A stretch of DNA of 64,000 bases. It comes from Paenibacillus kobensis NBRC 15729 (GTDB lineage Bacteria; Bacillota; Bacilli; Paenibacillales; Paenibacillaceae). Within the stretch, counting starts at the first letter, position 1, and every line of letters starts with the position of its first letter. Positions 45,401-56,700 of this stretch are shown here, piece after piece. The translations under genes and the position numbers were made by a program. Below the pieces are notes generated by a model. The model saw only the letters and a program-made list of their open reading frames with translations. It was not told the origin of the DNA and made no database searches. Location of the stretch: positions 62,001-126,000 of the forward strand of contig NZ_BILZ01000004.1 in NCBI RefSeq assembly GCF_004000825.1. Reading direction: 5' to 3'.

Positions 45401-47770
45401 CAAGAAAGCGCCCCACTTGCAATACGACTTCCCTTCCTTCACCCGCACGGCATTGGCATCGTAATAGTCCCGCCAATCCCACCGCTCCGCCGGTATCTCG
45501 GTCACGCAATCAACTCCGCCGGACAGCACTTCCCAGAATGAATCCAAATCATCTGCTCCGGGGTAACGCCCGTTAATGCCGATGATCGCAATCGCTTCTT
45601 CCTCATTCGGGCGGGGGCGGCTTCCGCCGTTCCCGTCAAAGCTCTCATCCGCTGATTGCCGTCGCGGCTCGTTCTCCAATGAGGCAAGCTGCGTTGATAA
45701 ACCTCCGCTCATTGACGTGCCTACAGCCGGCGCCAGCACCTCCCATTCGCCATCTGCTAATGTACCATTCGCAGGGGCCGTTACCGTGGGCTTTCCCTCT
45801 GCCGCATCCGGGAATAACTGCCGCAGCAGCTCCTCCCTATGATTGGCGATCAAATAGCGGGAAACGTCCCGTACATTGTGATATTCGAATAACAGCGTCT
45901 TCGGCAGCGAGGCGAACAGCTTGCCCATTCGGCCATTAAAATGGTTAATGACGATCGAATCGATGCCGTATTGCTCGAAGCTCGTACCGGCCTCGATCTG
46001 CTCTTCCGGCACGCCCGTCTCCTCCGCAACGACTCGGCTGACGAACCGCTCCGCTGCTTCTGTCATTCGGGCTTCGTCTACCGGAGCAGCGGCATGAGAG
46101 CGTGACGCCGCATCTGTTGCCGATGAAGGGGACTTTTGAACTTGTGACCCTTGCGTGAAAAAAGCTTCGATTCGGTCCGCTTGTCCCCATGTAACGAGCA
46201 GTTGAGGATGTCCGCTCCGAATCGATTGCCGCAGTGCCGACAAGCCGGCAGCGGCTGGCAAAGCGCGAAGGCCTGCTCTCGCCTCCAGCTCTTCCTGCTC
46301 CGCTTGGTCAAGCGTCATTCCGCCGGATTCCCAGAGCGGCCAGTTGAGCGATACCGTTACGCCGCTCCTCACCCCTTGCGAACGGAGCCGTTCCCGATGC
46401 TGCGCAAAAGAATCCATGAAGGCATTGCCGTAAGCGTAATCGCATTGGCCGACCTTTCCCGTCACCCCTGCAAGGGACGAGTAGAGCGCAAAAAAGCGTA
46501 ACGGCTCATTTTTCAACGCCTCGTCCAATGCGATCGTACCCGAAACTTTCGCCGCCAGAACGGCCTCCGCATCTTCCTTCTTCTTCCGCATTACGAAGGC
46601 GTTCCGGTAATCGCCCGCGCTGTGTACAACGCCGCGAACCGGACCGAAACGCGAGCGGATCTCGGAGACGAGCCGGACCGCCTGTTCCTGATCCGATATG
46701 TCCGCCCGGTAATATTCGGCCTCCGCTCCTTGTTCGGCTAGCGCACGAAGCTTCCGCTTCCGGTCTTCATTCAGCTCCGAGCGACCGATTAAAGCAAGCT
46801 TAGCGCCGCCTTGTTCCGCCAAATGAAGAGCCGTCAAATAACCAAGTCCCCCCATGCCGCCCGTAATGAGGACCACGCCGTCTGTCTGAATTGCGTCCGC
46901 GTTATCGGATAAGGCTTCACCCGCACCGTAGAACCGAACGCGTCTTTTGCGGAAACGTCCTTCCCGGGCGATACGGATCTCCGTTGTTTCCTCTGTTCCA
47001 TTCCCGAATGACTGGCCGCATTCCTGAATGAGCGCGCGATACAATCCGCTTGCATCGTTCTCCGCCTGCCGGTCGTACAACGATGAATCGATCCCGATGG
47101 AGACGAACGAATAATTCGGATTTTCCAGTTGAACCGATTTGGCGAAAGCGGCCGTTGCTTCGTCCTGAGGTGTTGCGCTGCCATCCTTAATGGGATGAAC
47201 CCATGCAAACGACACTTTATAGAACGTCGACTTGTGCTCCATGCAGGCTTGAGTCAAATAGAGAAGGGAGCAGAAGCGGTCCGTCGCGCTTTGCTCCGCA
47301 TAGCTCCCCTCAACGACCGGCCACAGCTGCCATACGTGCCGAGGCGTCAAGCCGCTATCGCTCACCGCCTGAGCAAGCCGGATGTAATCCTGCGGCGAAT
47401 CCGGATTCAACTGCCAGCATCGTTCTCCGGCTTCGCGGAACGCCGTACCGGGGACGACGACGGCTGCGCGTACTGAAGAAGCAACTCCAACCTCTCGCAG
47501 CAATCGTTCGATTATGATTCCAGAGCCCCTGTCCTCCGCAAAAACGAGCAGATCGCCTTCCAGACTAGCCGTTGTTCCAGCTGCGGCTGACTGCTGCTCT
47601 TCCTCTCGAATCCAGTCGTTGCGCAGCATGACGAGGGCAGGAGCGTTCCCGTCCTCGTCCTCCTCCTTCCCGGCTAAGGCGCGAAGAAGCTCGGCCCCTT
47701 GTTCGGGCGTCAGCTCATGCTGCCGGACTTTATCTACGATTTCTGTCAGTCGAACACGGCTATTACTCAT
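42425..47770 (-). CDS. Polyketide synthase protein C: KR-ACP-KS-[C-methyltransferase inside linker]
   Basis: 1781 aa. Helical docking segment 1-35; KR about 110-540 whose LDD-position Asp is replaced by Asn (unlike every other KR here); ACP (Ser605 in Gly-Ile-Asp-Ser); KS about 725-1160 (Cys903 in Asp-Thr-Ala-Cys-Ser-Ser-Ser, both His present); first part of the post-KS linker; a SAM-dependent C-methyltransferase at about 1230-1605 with Glu-Val-Gly-Ala-Gly-Thr-Gly-Gly near 1425; the rest of the linker (Gly-Arg-Glu-Pro-Met-Glu-Glu-Arg segment to the Tyr-Pro-Phe...Arg-Tyr-Trp end) at about 1610-1735; docking helices about 1750-1781. KR-ACP completes the last module of B; KS-MT is completed by KR1-ACP1 of D and should give an alpha-methyl, beta-hydroxy unit. 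GGGGGAG site before the ATG; 8-nt overlap with gene B. Confidence 0.94.
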   Translation of the reverse strand: MSNSRVRLTEIVDKVRQHELTPEQGAELLRALAGKEEDEDGNAPALVMLRNDWIREEEQQSAAAGTTASLEGDLLVFAEDRGSGIIIERLLREVGVASSVRAAVVVPGTAFREAGERCWQLNPDSPQDYIRLAQAVSDSGLTPRHVWQLWPVVEGSYAEQSATDRFCSLLYLTQACMEHKSTFYKVSFAWVHPIKDGSATPQDEATAAFAKSVQLENPNYSFVSIGIDSSLYDRQAENDASGLYRALIQECGQSFGNGTEETTEIRIAREGRFRKRRVRFYGAGEALSDNADAIQTDGVVLITGGMGGLGYLTALHLAEQGGAKLALIGRSELNEDRKRKLRALAEQGAEAEYYRADISDQEQAVRLVSEIRSRFGPVRGVVHSAGDYRNAFVMRKKKEDAEAVLAAKVSGTIALDEALKNEPLRFFALYSSLAGVTGKVGQCDYAYGNAFMDSFAQHRERLRSQGVRSGVTVSLNWPLWESGGMTLDQAEQEELEARAGLRALPAAAGLSALRQSIRSGHPQLLVTWGQADRIEAFFTQGSQVQKSPSSATDAASRSHAAAPVDEARMTEAAERFVSRVVAEETGVPEEQIEAGTSFEQYGIDSIVINHFNGRMGKLFASLPKTLLFEYHNVRDVSRYLIANHREELLRQLFPDAAEGKPTVTAPANGTLADGEWEVLAPAVGTSMSGGLSTQLASLENEPRRQSADESFDGNGGSRPRPNEEEAIAIIGINGRYPGADDLDSFWEVLSGGVDCVTEIPAERWDWRDYYDANAVRVKEGKSYCKWGAFLSGADRFDPLFFQISPREAEMMDPQERLFLETAWATLENGGYTRSKLQEAAGDGEGANVGVFVGVTSNTYMLLAPEQWSKGNMVTPNSMPWSIPNRVSYAMNFTGPSIPVDTACSSSLVAIHLACESLRKGECAMALAGGVNLYLHPFKYVGMSQIKMLSPTGKCHSFGANGDGFVPGEGVGAVLLKPLKRAIADGDRIHAVIRSSSVNHGGRTHGYSVPNPKSQEAVIRSALDKAGLNAATIGYIEAHGTGTELGDPIEVAGLTNAFREDTQSVQYCAIGSVKTNIGHLESAAGIAGLTKIVLQMKHGQLAPSLHAEQLNPNIAFGTTPFYVQRELTDWQPLTEERLGRTVELPRRAGLSSFGAGGANAHLIIEQYEPAAVPSADAGTGPQCIILSARSKESLREAAGKLAASAAGKLREQADGLITAVTSSFGAAMEEIRGFSSQRYAEDEAEIAVLSAGFEELEAYGRFRLYQSFQRMGLSAEGGESYAAAELRGMLGITLQYERLLEVLLDILVRAGLIRMDEGRVTFIRPVPEAAPERLVEHRDSMLRQYPEMAAYIRLLDACLDAYPDVLRGRQSFADVMFPEGSLALVEGIYRGNRLVDYYNRVTARAVAASAELRLQHDPNTKVRIMEVGAGTGGTSAFVLEALKPFADRVVYCYTDISAGLLQQAKQTFGRKYPFAEFKTYNAELAPSVQGFGSSEFDIIVATNVLHATKRIEGTLGRLKELLKPAGLIVINEMTSVVDFANLTFGLTSGWTLYEDQHLRHFNSPLLSAASWRAALHNSGFQEAQHIGIEGMGQHAASQHVILAEARPEDARQHLWLASAAYTLQEGREPMEERLACAAESTEMLLSMLNAYSEEGIMLPGMFSGAVSRQSVNRQQPANTPESIEAAASRWVTGGTVDWDKVSHSRLRQLIDLPAYPFDKARYWIPISSEKAGNILEPAAQPVAEEWTDEQEEQRTLDVIRMLEQGTINIEEADRLLEGIWNE

Positions 47771-50700
47771 GTCGCTCCCCCATTAATTGTTGTACGGCTT
47801 CCTCCGTCTGTCCGCCGTTCCATACCCGCTGCAAGATATCCAGCCATTGCTCCTGTTGAACGCGTGCGACCGGTTGCCGTTCGATCGTCCGTGCCTTTAA
47901 GCCGTGTACGACGATGCCGACTCTTCCGGTTTCGTCCGCAATTCGAATGTTAAGCTTGCCGTCCTGCCGGGTTGTCACGGCAGCAAGCAGCGTTTCCTTC
48001 TGACGAAAATCACCGCGAATCAGCAGCTCGTCCATCGATACTGGCACATACACATTCGAACCCGTTGCTGCCGAGCTTTCATTCCAGTCCGGTATGGACT
48101 GCAATGCCGCTTCCAGCAGTTCGATCGGCAGTTGTACCTTCGCGTTCTCCGAATCGCTAGCCGCTTCCGTGCGGAAAGACAACAGCACCTCGCCATTGCC
48201 GCTAGTCAGTTGGATACGGTTGTGTTTCTTCCGTCCTGGCATGGACGAATCGCTGACAACTGCAGCTGCACTTGGTCCCGTCATCCGCTTCGGATTCAGA
48301 TCAGCCCATACCGCCCCTGACAACTCCGGTTCAGCTTCCCTCGACTTCATCCAGCCCCGCGTCATAACGGTCGAACGCCGCTGGCCTTCTTCCTCCAGCC
48401 GAACCTCGAACCGGATGCCGTCTGGGCTCATCTGCAGCATGGCGGCAAGCTTGCCCTGCATTGCTTCCTTAAGCAGAACCGGTTTTGCCCATTTCACGTC
48501 TGCAATCGAATATATAGATTGCTCCAGCGCGGCCGCTCCAGCGAACCTCGCCATCTCCAGCATTGCTGCGCCGGACAGGATCGAATGTTCCTTCGAGCCT
48601 CCCTGCCAAGCGGATGCACCGCCCTTCAAGGACGCCGTAAAGCGTGTTTGCTTGAACGTCGACTCATTGATCTCGACAAGTGGATGCAGCATTCGTACGG
48701 AACGCTCTTCCGTCTTCGCAAAGTGCATGTCCGCAATATCCACCCAATACCTCTCGCGGGCAAAAGGATACGTCGGCAGCTGCAACCGCTTTGGCCGCGC
48801 CCCATTGTGCAGCAGGCTCCAGTCGAATGGAACGCCTGATACCCACAGCTGCGCCAGGCTGTCGAGCTGTCTGTTGCCGATGAGCTGCTCTACAAACTGC
48901 TGGCCTTCCGCACTGGCAAGAATTGCCCACGCGGTATCCGTCTGTTCGTTCACATGCCCCGAATATACGCCGGCGGCTTCTTCATTCGAACCTGCGTACT
49001 GTTCAAGAACGCGAATCACGGTCTGGATGTCGCTTGCAGAGAATGCAATCCGCTCGGTCATCGCTTCACGGCCGGTTTGCAGCGTATAGGCTAAGTCGCG
49101 AAGGCTGATTTCTCTGCAAACGGCATCGCCGGTATCGCCCTTCTTACAACTCTCCGAGTAAGAGCGGTCTGCCCTAAGCTTCGGCTCCAACGCTTCTGCC
49201 AGTTCGCTCAGCGAGCCGAATTCTGCCAGCTCGGCCGCTGACAGCTCGCTGTACGTCGAAGCATGAACGTATTCTGCGAAGGCGCCGGCTTGATGGCCGT
49301 CCTGCAAGTACGTCCGCACCGCTTCGCAGCGGTCCACTGCTTCAACCGGAACGCCGGTTACGGCTGACACCACTTCGGACAGCTCCTGCAGCAGCTCACT
49401 ATGCTTTGCGCGCCCCGATATAGGCGTACCATCAATAACAGCAATAGACGAGGTCCGTACTCCAACCGGCGGTGACGCACCTTTTCTCAAATCGTCCGCT
49501 AACCGTTGAGCAGCTTGCTTCAACCGGTCTTTGTTACGGGCCGACAGCACGATCAGCTCCTGCTGGTCCGGATGATCCGTCCCCGCATGATCCGTACCGA
49601 CGCCTGCGTTTCCGGCATATTCTTCGACGATGATGTGCGCGTTGGAGCCGCCGGCTCCGAAAGAGCTAATGCCAGCCCGTCTCGGAAGCTGCACTTTCGC
49701 GCCATTTACCGTCAGCACAGGTTGTTCCCAATCCGTAAGCGATCGCTGAACATAGAACGGCGTGTCGGCAAAATTAATATTCGCGTTCAGCTTGCCGGAA
49801 TGGAGCGACGGCACGAGCTGCCGGCGGTTCATCTGCAGCAGCACCTTCGTCAGTCCCGCGATGCCAGCCGCAGACTCTAAATGGCCGATGTTCGACTTCA
49901 GCGATCCGATGGAACAGAAGCCTTTGTCCAAGGTGTACGCTTCGAACGCTTTGCTAAGGCCGGCGATCTCAATCGGATCCCCGAGCGGCGTGCCGGTTCC
50001 GTGCGCTTCAATGAAGCTGATCGTGCGCGGATCGATTCCCGACTGTTTGAGCGCCTCAGCGATGACTTCGCCTTGCGCAGCCGGACTCGGTACGGTATAG
50101 CCGTTCGTTTTCCCCCCATGATTGACGGCCGTTGCTTTAATCACTCCGTAAATCCGGTCTCCGTCGGCTTCTGCCAGCTCAAGCGGCTTCAACAAGACGG
50201 CACCGACGCCCTCTCCCGGCACATAGCCGTCTCCGCCTTCACCGAAGCTGCGGCATCTTCCGTCGCTGGAGACGAACGTCCCCCGGCTTAGAAGCACATA
50301 TTTGTTCGGATGGATCGACAAGTTGACGCCCCCGGCAATGGCCAGCTGGCTCTCTCCCCGGCGGATGCTCTCGCACGCGAGATGGATCGCAGTCAAAGAA
50401 GACGAGCACATCGTATCGAGCGCAATGCTCGGACCCCGGAAATTGAAGAAATGCGACACCCGGTTCGCGATGGACGCGAACGAGGAAGCCGCCGTCACGG
50501 GATTGCCTTTCAAATGCTCTTCGGCGGCGAACAATTGATACTGTCCGTACATGACGCCTGCGAACACGCCCACCTTATAACGGTTTAATGAGTTGCGGGT
50601 GTAGCCCGCATCCTCGACCGTTCTCCATACTGATTCGAGGAACAGCCGCTCCTGCGGATCAATGCCTTTCGCATCCTTCGGTGAAATGCCGAAGAAGAGC

Positions 50701-53700
50701 GGATCGAAGCGGTCAGCCTCGTCGATAAATCCGCCCCATTTGCTATAGCTGGTTCCCGGCCGGTTCCGATCCGGATCGTAAAATTCCGGCGTCACGCTCC
50801 AGCGGTCCTGCGGAATTTCTGTAACGCAATCCTTGCCCTCGGCTAAGTTGCTCCAGAACTGCTCCAGCGTTGACGCCATCGGGTATTTGCCGTCCAAGCC
50901 GATAATCGCAATGTCGGTCATCAAGTGCCCCGTCTTCTTCCTATCGCTTGCATTCGCATTGCGCGCTGAGAATCGCGTGCGGGTAACGCTGGCAGATCCA
51001 GCAGATTCAGCCATTCCGGATTCCGAAATGGTCTCGGATGCAGCAGCTAATGGAACAGCTGCTTGCTTCGCCTCGCGAACCGGCTGCGGCATCAGGCGGG
51101 CGCTTATGCTCTCCGCATGCTGCTCAACCAAATAAGCGGCAAGTTCCGCAATCGACTGGTACTCGTATAACAGCGTCTTCGGCAATGGTCCGAACGCCTT
51201 CTCCAGCTCCTCGTTCATACGCACGATCATAACCGAATCGATGCCGTAGGACTCCAGCGCCGTTCGCACATTGATTCGCGACGGAGGCAGCTTAATAATG
51301 TCCGACAATATAGCGGTCACGAACCGTTCGGCAACGCTGCGCAGCTCTAGTTGTACCGTTGGCGCTGGAAGCGGTGATGCCGACGACGACGCATCAAGTG
51401 ACGGCCTCACCGCTTGCGGTGTAACATTGTGCCGCGGCGAAACGGACGGGGGCTCTGGCTTCTGCTGAGCGTCACCTGTTCTCGCGATATCTCCAAGGAT
51501 GGAAGCACGGATTCGGCTCGGATTACCTTGGAGCGGCAGCAGTTGCGTCAGCTTGCTGTTCAAGCCTTGCTCCAATGCCCGAATGCCTGCCGCGCTGCCG
51601 AGTGAACGGATGCCCATCGACTGCTCCAGCATGTGCTCCAGACGGCCATCCACCTTCATTCCGCCTTCAGCCCACAAGGGCCAGTTGACCGACAACGACC
51701 GTCCGTAACGAACCTGCTGCGACCGCTGCTCCGCGTAAGCATCCATGAACCGGTTGGCATACGCGTAATCGCATTGTCCAACGTTGCCGAACAACGAACT
51801 GATCGACGAGCAGAGAACGAAGAAATCAAGCCGTTCGCCGCGCGTCTCTTCATCAAGATAGACCGTTCCGTTCAGCTTGGGAGCAAGCACTTCATCGAAC
51901 TGTTCCTTCGTCTTAAAGAGCAGGAACGAATCCCGCAAGACGCCCGAACAATGAATGATGCCGTCTATTGGGCCGAATGTTTCTTTCGTACTGCGAATGA
52001 GCGAACGGACGTCCTCGCGACTTGTCACATCGGCCTGCAGATAGACAACTTCCGAACCGTAAGTCCGGATGCTTTGCGTCAATTCATGTATCCGCTGTCG
52101 ATCTGGCTTCGATCTTCCGGCGAGCACCAGCTTCACAGGCGCCGACTTCGCCAAATGACGGGCAAAAACAAGTCCAAGTCCGCCCATTCCCCCGGTAATC
52201 AAATAGACGCCGCCAGCCTTGACCGCCTGGGCTCCGGCGGCTTCCAGCACATCCGGACCGCACTCCTGCACGGCACGGACATACCGCGAGCCGTTCTCCC
52301 AGCGAATCTCTCGGACTTCCTCACCGTCATGCGCCGCCTCCAGTTCCGTACGGACAACTGCCAGCAGCGAACGCGCTGACTCAGTGTTCGCCGGCTCTTG
52401 TTCCTTCCATTCCACTAGCGTACAGCGGAACAAAGGATTTTCTTTGCGCAGCGAATGCATGAATCCGCCGACAGCGGCGTGCATCGGCATCGTCTCGCCA
52501 GCTCGCGTTGCAAAACCATAGACGAGATGAACCGGTTGAGTCAGCTTCAGCACCAAGTATGCTTTGCATAGGTAGAACAGAGCGCCGATTGAGGTATCTG
52601 CTTCTGACGCACTCGCCGTCTCAATCGCCAGGCCGACTGATTGCGACCACAGTTGAACGATTCGGCGCGGTGCTTCCCCTCTGCGGTTCAGCTCTTCCAG
52701 CAGCTTTTGGTAATCCTCTTGGTTAGATGGGTTGACTTCGTACCGGTTGCCGTCCAGCTGTTTGAAGCTGAACCCGGGATGCACGATGACCGCACCTTTC
52801 ACAATCGGATCCGCCCACTGCTCAATCCCTTTGTGTGCAAATATTAATGTCGTTCCTTCATCCGGGTGCTCCCCCTGCTGCGCCGGCTTTGACCGAAGCC
52901 ACACAGGGCGGAACAACATCGGCTCTGATGGATCCGCTTCATTAGACCGAGACTCGGCTCTCAGCGCCCCTTCTCCGCTTGAACTCGACGAACGTTGATC
53001 CAAGCGGAACGCAGCGCCTTCCATCTGTACAAGTACCCGGCCTTCCATATCAGCGAGGCGAATCGTACATTTGAAATCCTCCTGTCCGGTTGGCCCTCCG
53101 CCGCCCTCTTCCGATACAACCACGTAGCATTCGTTCGGCAAAGGTCCGGCAATGTCGATCCGGTCAACAGAATATGGCAGTCTGGCGGCAAGTCTGCCGC
53201 CAGCCGATTCGATAACTGCGGCTGCGGTTTGCAGCGCTCCGTCTAACAATGCGGGATGCAGACTGTATCCGTCTGCGCTGCTAATTTCCAATCGGGCCAG
53301 CGCTGCGCCATCCATGCGCCAAACCTCCTGGACCGGACGCATTGCTCCGCTGTACTGCAGTCCCGATGATTCGAACCGTTTGTAGAAATCCTCCCCGGAT
53401 AGACGGCTGCCTTCCGCGAATCGGCTTCGAACGGAAGAAACAAACGTATCTTCCCAATTGCCGTTCGTGTTCGCAGGCGATTCCGCAAGCCGTCCGCTGC
53501 AGTAGATAATTCTCGCCCCGGTGCCAGGCTGCTCCGTATACGCTTCGAACAAGATATCGCCGCCTTCCGGCAGAAGCGCGAACCGGAGCTGCCGCTCCTG
53601 GTCCTCCAGCTTGAACGGCCGGTGCCATACGATATCCTCCAGCATGATGCCGTCCGTCTGCTGCCTTGCTGCGAATGAGAAGGCCGCTTGTGCCATGGCG

Positions 53701-56700
53701 ACATAAACCGCTCCGGGCAACGTCCGAACCCCATCGTAACGGTGGCCTTCCAAATAAAACTCGCCGCCCTGGAACGTCTTCTCGAAACAAATTTCATCGA
53801 ACGAGGAATCGTTCCGGTCCAGCAGTGGATGCAGCGAACGTGCTCCATCCGCAGCACCTGACAGACCGAATACTCGCTCTCCACCCATATCCAACCAGTA
53901 CCGCTCGCGGGCAAAAGGATACGCTGCCAGCGCTACTGTATCGTAACGGGCGTTCTGATGCAGCAGTTGCCAATTCACCTTCGCGCCGGCTGCCCAAGCT
54001 TGTCCGAGCTTGGACCAATTGCGTCCGTCAATTAATAAGCGGGCAAATTGCTCCCATTCCGGCCCCTCCAGCAACTGGTCCAGCATGCCGCCTGAAGTTT
54101 CCGTATTGCCTGCGAACCACTGGCCTGTGCGCCCTTGACTGAATTGCCGCAGCTGCTCCAGCAGTTGTCCAGCTGACTGAACGACCCATGCACAGCGCGC
54201 ATTCATCTCTTCTCGGCCAAGCTGCAGCGTAGCGGCAATTGCCCGAAGCGTGTAACGCTCTTTCCCGGGACCGTTCAGCCTTGATTCCAGATCATCCGCC
54301 AACCTTGCCGCATAAACGGCTAGCCGCTCTTCATTCTTTGCTGATAAAAGGATCAAATGCGGTTCAGACTTCTCTCCATGCCCGTTCGATTGGCTTGCGC
54401 TCTGCACGTATTCCTCTACGATAAGATGCGCATTGGCTCCGCCTGCACCGAAGGAACTGATGCCTGCCCGCCGCGGCAGCTCCTGCGCGATTCCATGAGA
54501 ATCCGCATTCGCTGCTGCATATCGCGGCCATTGCTCCAACTGGCGCTGGACATAGAAAGGAGTCGAGCCGAAATCAATATTCCGGTTAAGGCTCTCCGCA
54601 TGCAGGGAAGGAACGAGTTCGCCATATTTCATCTGAAGCAAAACCTTCGTTAAAGCTGCAATTCCGGCAGCCGATTCCAGATGGCCGATATTCGATTTGA
54701 CGGAACCGATGGCGCAAAACTGCTTGTGCTCCGTATAGACTCCGAACGCCTGCACCAATCCGCCAATCTCGATCGGATCGCCAAGCGCCGTTCCGGTACC
54801 GTGCGCTTCGATGTAACCGATTGTCTCCGGATGAACGCCGCTTCGCTTCAATGCGGCAGCAATAACGTCCGACTGTGCACCGGGATTCGGAACGGTATAC
54901 CCGTTCGTCCGGCCTCCGTGATTGACCGCAGAGCCGCGGATGACGCCATAAATCCGGTCTCCGTCGGCCTCCGCCCGGCTAAGCGGCTTCAGCAATACAG
55001 CTCCGACGCCTTCGCCTGGCACATAGCCGTCGCCGCCTTCGCCGAAGCTTCGGCATTTGCCTTCGCTGGATGCGAACTTGCCCTCGCTCAGCAAGACGTA
55101 CTTGCTCGGATGAATGGTCACATTCACCCCGCCCGCCAGCGCCATCGTGCATTCGCCTCTTCGAATGCTCTCGCAAGCCAAATGCACGGAATAAAGCGAA
55201 GACGAACACATTGTATCGACGGTTAAGCTCGGCCCGTGCAAGTCAAAGGTGTACGAAACCCGGTTCGCGATCGAAGCGAAGGAAGAATTGACGTCGGCCA
55301 GTTTGCCCTCGGCTAACGCTTCGGCGCCGAACAGTTGGTAATGGCCGTACATGGCCCCAACGAATACGCCGACCGATTCGCCTGCCAGCTTCGTGCGCGT
55401 GCAGGCTCCGTCCTCCAGCGTCTCCCACGCAACCTCGAGAAACAGCCTCTCCTGCGGATCCATTTTCTCGGCTTCCCGGGGCGATATTTGGAAAAATAAC
55501 GGATCGAACTTATCGACATCGTCGATAAATCCGCCCCATTTGCTATATACGCCCGTTTTGTTCCCAGCACTGCCTGTCCACTTCTCGTAGTCCCAGCGGT
55601 CCAGCGGAATTTCAGTTATGCAATCGGCGCCGCTGCGAAGATTGTTCCAGAACTGCTCTATATCCCGCGCTTGAGGATAACGTCCGGCTAAGCCGATAAT
55701 CGCGATCGGCTCATCCATTCCTTCGCCGCGGCTATACGGCGGCCGGTGATCCGGCAACCGCTTCTGCAACTGCCTGTATGTTCGAACCGGCATTGCGGAT
55801 TCTGACACTGCAGGCACCGGCTTCTGCTGCACTGCGGGCTGAATCGGCTTGCTCCTGCTGCCTTCCCCGAAGAGAGAACGCAGCGTATCCGAATGTTGGC
55901 GCACCAAATAATCGGACAGCGCCGATAACGTCCGGTACTCGAACAGCAGCGTTTTGGACAGCGGACCGAACTGTTTCTCCAGCTTGGCGGTAAGCGACAA
56001 CACCATAACCGAATCGATTCCGTATTTGTCGAGCGGCTCCGATCCTTTGATCGAATGCAGCGGAATGCCTGTCTCCTCGGACAGCACATCCTTCAACATT
56101 TTCTCCGCCTGTGTTGTCAAATCGGTACCGCTAGTTTCGGAAACTTCCGGTTCTTGTTGCTCCGTCACTCGAAGCACGAGCTCCCGCTCCTCTGGTGAGA
56201 GGATGCGATCCTCGCTATCCCCGCTCTCGAGTCCGTCCTCAATCCGCTTCACGGAAAGCCGCTCCAGCCGAAGCAGAACCCGGCCTTCTTCATTCACAAC
56301 CGTAATATCGAATGTTCTCATCGTTGATCCGAAGCTGTTATCATCGTTTCGCGCAGCGATGGCCCAGCAGACAGGTGTCAGCTTTTCGTGTAAGGTCACC
56401 TTCTCCACATGGAAGGGCAAATATTGCCCGCTATCTGCTGTCCCTGCTCCGTCCATCAACCCGATGACCGCTTGAAGAGCTCCGTCGGTCAACGTCGGAT
56501 GCAACCAATAGCCGCCCTGTTGACCTTCTTGAATGGACGGCGGAAGCTCCAATCTGGCAACCGATTCACCATCGCCGACACGAAGCTCCGTAATCGCCCG
56601 CATGCTTGGACCATATTCGATCCCGCGGGCCGACAGCCGTTCATAAATGAGGCCGCTGCCGATTCGTTCCGGGCAGCGCTCCATTACTTCTTCTAATGAT

